NCBI GenBank assembly: GCA_028873795.1
Contig: JAPPNP010000063.1
Location: 1-64,000 of the forward strand
Source of the DNA: Chloroflexota bacterium
GTDB lineage: Bacteria > Chloroflexota > UBA11872
DNA length: 64,000 nucleotides
Direction of reading: 5' to 3'
The position numbers and the translations under genes are program-made. Below the pieces are notes generated by a model, which did no database searches, had not been told where the DNA came from, and was given only the letters and a program-made list of their open reading frames with translations. Shown piece by piece: positions 63,301 to 64,000 of the stretch. The first letter of the stretch is position 1. Every line of letters starts with the position of its first letter.

Positions 63301-63571
63301 TCCCGAGCCGAACATGCTGATCCGGCGCTTCGACGGCGGCGACGACCGCATCCTGGCCTTCGACGCATCCCTGCGGCAGTGGCGGCACGTGCCGGACATC
63401 GCCACCTTCCAGGCCCTGGGCTTCTATTGGTGCAACGTGACGGCGGCGGACGCGGCATTCTTTGCGCGCATCACGCCGGGGCCGCCCCATGCCGCCAGTT
63501 CAATTCCGCCGCGCGCCGACTACCCCAACTGCTTGACCAGTTCACCACGCGCCGCACAGCCGGCGGGTTGA
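60302..63571 (+). CDS. Cadherin/SwmB-type repeat protein, 3' part of a frameshifted gene
   Basis: 1089 residues from a GTG that is probably not a real start, since in-frame sequence upstream (SSETTATTAASDTTAPSL) continues the broken Fn3 domain. Two SwmB-like repeats (TLTLTWSEALDE, KVTMTFDRTLDE) flank a beta domain. Cadherin-like repeats follow (NSAGGVNIGAPVAATDADKDRLTYSL and NSAVETPVGAPVSATDANNDQLAYTL) with Ca-binding-type DxD/DxNE motifs. A Pro/Ser linker leads to a ~200-residue C-terminal domain. Overall this is an adhesin-like surface protein, probably expressed only if the frameshift is a sequencing error or is bypassed. Confidence 0.78.
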   Translation: MGARVDGPTLTLTWSEALDESSEPASSDFAVRVDDSDRGVNGVAVSGNAVTLTLASAVGVGDIVTVTYTVPTGTGANPIRDAASNNAVALSNQTVRNHTTALTVTSDPGTDMTYSVRDEYRRQDVIEFTVTFGETVKVAGVPKLEFAIDGSTREARYASGSGTTALTFRYTVAANEVDDDGVSIPSGEIDRSQGTVRYSSDLVWAPGRVALAAQAGHKVNGVRPILVSAAAIAGGNKVTMTFDRTLDETSVPVLRPRSFALFDTATNSNISDRITGISISGSEVTLTLNSPIAAGEQLAVLYSEWSISGPTDSPHTPHIRDTVGNYALDSGRVPVVIQRGSDNEPPAFPSSETGARSVTENSAGGVNIGAPVAATDADKDRLTYSLGGTDANSFTIVSSSGQLRTKTGVMYDRESKSSYSVTVSVHDGKDIDGNSSTAIDDTIAVTITVTEVNEPPVVSGPTTVQNYAEGGTSDVATYTADDPEDNTIIWSVAGTDRNDFTISSSGVLRFATPPNYEAPTDSGGNNDYHVTVVATDGPNTVRRDVTVTVENIEEAGATSLSSQQPQVGTDLTATLTDPDGSISSLSWTWERSQDQASWTSISGATSRRYTPADGDLNHYLRATASYTDGHGSGKSAQETSDHQVQLKPTSNEPPEFQDGNTAREIAENSAVETPVGAPVSATDANNDQLAYTLSAGDRDSFFVDGDTGQIHVRKLARLDYEARRSYSVTVTASDPSKASDSIVVNITVTDVNEPPVATTDTARILQDTSVVIRVLDTDDDPEDQDLTVSWYSAPSNGFATLEADHSFIYTPDPGFLGVDMFSYRASDGVHESATVTVLISVRNVARPPPPPSPPPSSPPPSSPPPSSPPPPGPPVPPAPPAQETPPNAPGIIAATTAATATELPGNRLLLQRHDVPGAALVLTVGSISVDGASVTMAGVIRDQTLGQTYLVVRRQSDGRIVRRWVPPYSPFVYQIPWAVVNTQYTVTVQVVAAIPLDHEFPEPNMLIRRFDGGDDRILAFDASLRQWRHVPDIATFQALGFYWCNVTAADAAFFARITPGPPHAASSIPPRADYPNCLTSSPRAAQPAG

Positions 63572-63750
63572 ACTCGGCCAGCGCCGGCACGGGCACGGAA
63601 AACCCGCCGTGGCACGGCCGGATGCATGGCTGACCTGCACTGACGTAGTACCTGACGACACGTTATGTCATCCAACAACAGCGTTGCCCGGATACCGAAG
63701 GTCAACCGTTGTATGATCTCGGTTCTACACGGAGGAGGCGAGGCTACATC
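63572..63750. promoter_or_regulatory. Promoter region of the DUF4395 gene
   Basis: A TATGAT hexamer (63712-63717) lies in locally AT-richer sequence, with GGAGGAGG about 13 nt downstream as the ribosome-binding region. No strong -35 at proper spacing is seen. Confidence 0.4.
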
Positions 63751-64000
63751 GTGATTACTCAGACATTTGGCACGAAGATTCCATCTCAGCTTCGCAGTAT
63801 CTTTAGCTTTCCGAATCCAGTTAATGAAGTGGCTGCAAGGATCGTAGCCGGAATGGTAGTCATCCTATCCGTTGTTGTGCTAGTAACCGGTCAGTGGTGG
63901 TTGATGTTTTTCCTTGCGTATGGCTTTCTGGCCAGAGTAGCCACCGGCCCTACGCTGAGCCCAATGGGCCAGCTGGCGACCAGGGTGATCGCGCCGCGGA
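63751..64000 (+). CDS. DUF4395 family membrane protein (partial, runs off the window)
   Basis: At least 83 residues, cut by the window end. Starting at GTG it reads ITQTFGTKIPSQLRSIFSF, then FPNPVNEVAARIVAGMVVIL and a second hydrophobic segment, then GFLARVATGPTLSPMGQLA. The PNPVNE start, the paired helices and the ARxxxGPxxSPxGxLA motif are those of DUF4395. The function is unknown. The GTG has GGAGGAGG about 12 nt upstream. Codon use is noticeably less GC-rich than that of the neighbours. Confidence 0.85.
   Translation, partial: MITQTFGTKIPSQLRSIFSFPNPVNEVAARIVAGMVVILSVVVLVTGQWWLMFFLAYGFLARVATGPTLSPMGQLATRVIAPR

Overview
The window is GC-rich (mostly mid-60s percent by eye), densely packed and looks like one continuous bacterial chromosome segment. 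Gene content (phytanoyl-CoA dioxygenase, lactate-racemase-like protein, M29 and M3 peptidases, DUF503, DUF4126, DUF2269, DUF4395, a PduO-type adenosyltransferase, many sugar isomerase/epimerase-like and VOC proteins) and a T-box leader fit an uncultured, probably marine Chloroflexota (SAR202/Dehalococcoidia-like). That assignment is inference from gene content; no rRNA gene is present to settle it.

Layout. 0-4.4 kb: a phytanoyl-CoA dioxygenase-like oxygenase, a DUF2269 membrane protein, a beta-carbonic anhydrase and a SulP transporter, plausibly a bicarbonate pair. 4.4-30.2 kb: a surface-glycan assembly locus. It holds three very large GT-C-like membrane proteins, each next to a smaller membrane-anchored ectodomain protein; three GT4 and three GT2 glycosyltransferases; a flippase; a SAM methyltransferase; a NodU-type carbamoyltransferase; and a B12-binding radical SAM protein. 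A GCS2-type carboxylate-amine ligase (28.1-29.3 kb) sits inside it. I see no O-antigen polymerase or ligase, so the GT-C/ectodomain pairs are the best candidates for late steps outside the membrane. 30.4-36.3 kb: a lactate-racemase-like protein translationally coupled to oligoendopeptidase F, then proS and cysE. The cysE leader is a T-box whose specifier (UGC) and antiterminator bulge (UGGA) both match tRNA-Cys.

36.4-47.3 kb: housekeeping and unassigned genes, including a LysM/SH3 surface protein, an esterase-isomerase pair, a Nudix protein, PspC, a pseudouridine synthase, TerC, a VOC protein coupled to an HTH-metallo-beta-lactamase fusion, a second TIM-barrel isomerase, DUF503, and a 31-residue membrane microprotein. 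47.4-48.1 kb: a toxin-antitoxin pair in an unusual divergent arrangement. 48.7-49.4, 50.6-50.8 and 53.2-53.5 kb: repeat-rich spacers with palindromic repeats, an insertion-sequence end-like remnant, and a long direct repeat flanking an M20-M29 peptidase pair. 53.5-58.4 kb: gyrB behind a structured leader, plsX, a secreted alpha/beta hydrolase and a cobalamin adenosyltransferase. 58.6-63.6 kb: a structured RNA-like leader followed by a giant secreted zincin/Fn3/cadherin-type protein broken by one frameshift. The window ends inside a DUF4395 gene.

Strongest items for follow-up: the triplicated GT-C/ectodomain pairs, the tRNA-Cys T-box, the structured leaders of gyrB and of the secreted giant, the expanded cysteine motif of the radical SAM protein, and leaderless start signals with exactly 6 nt between a -10 hexamer and the start codon.
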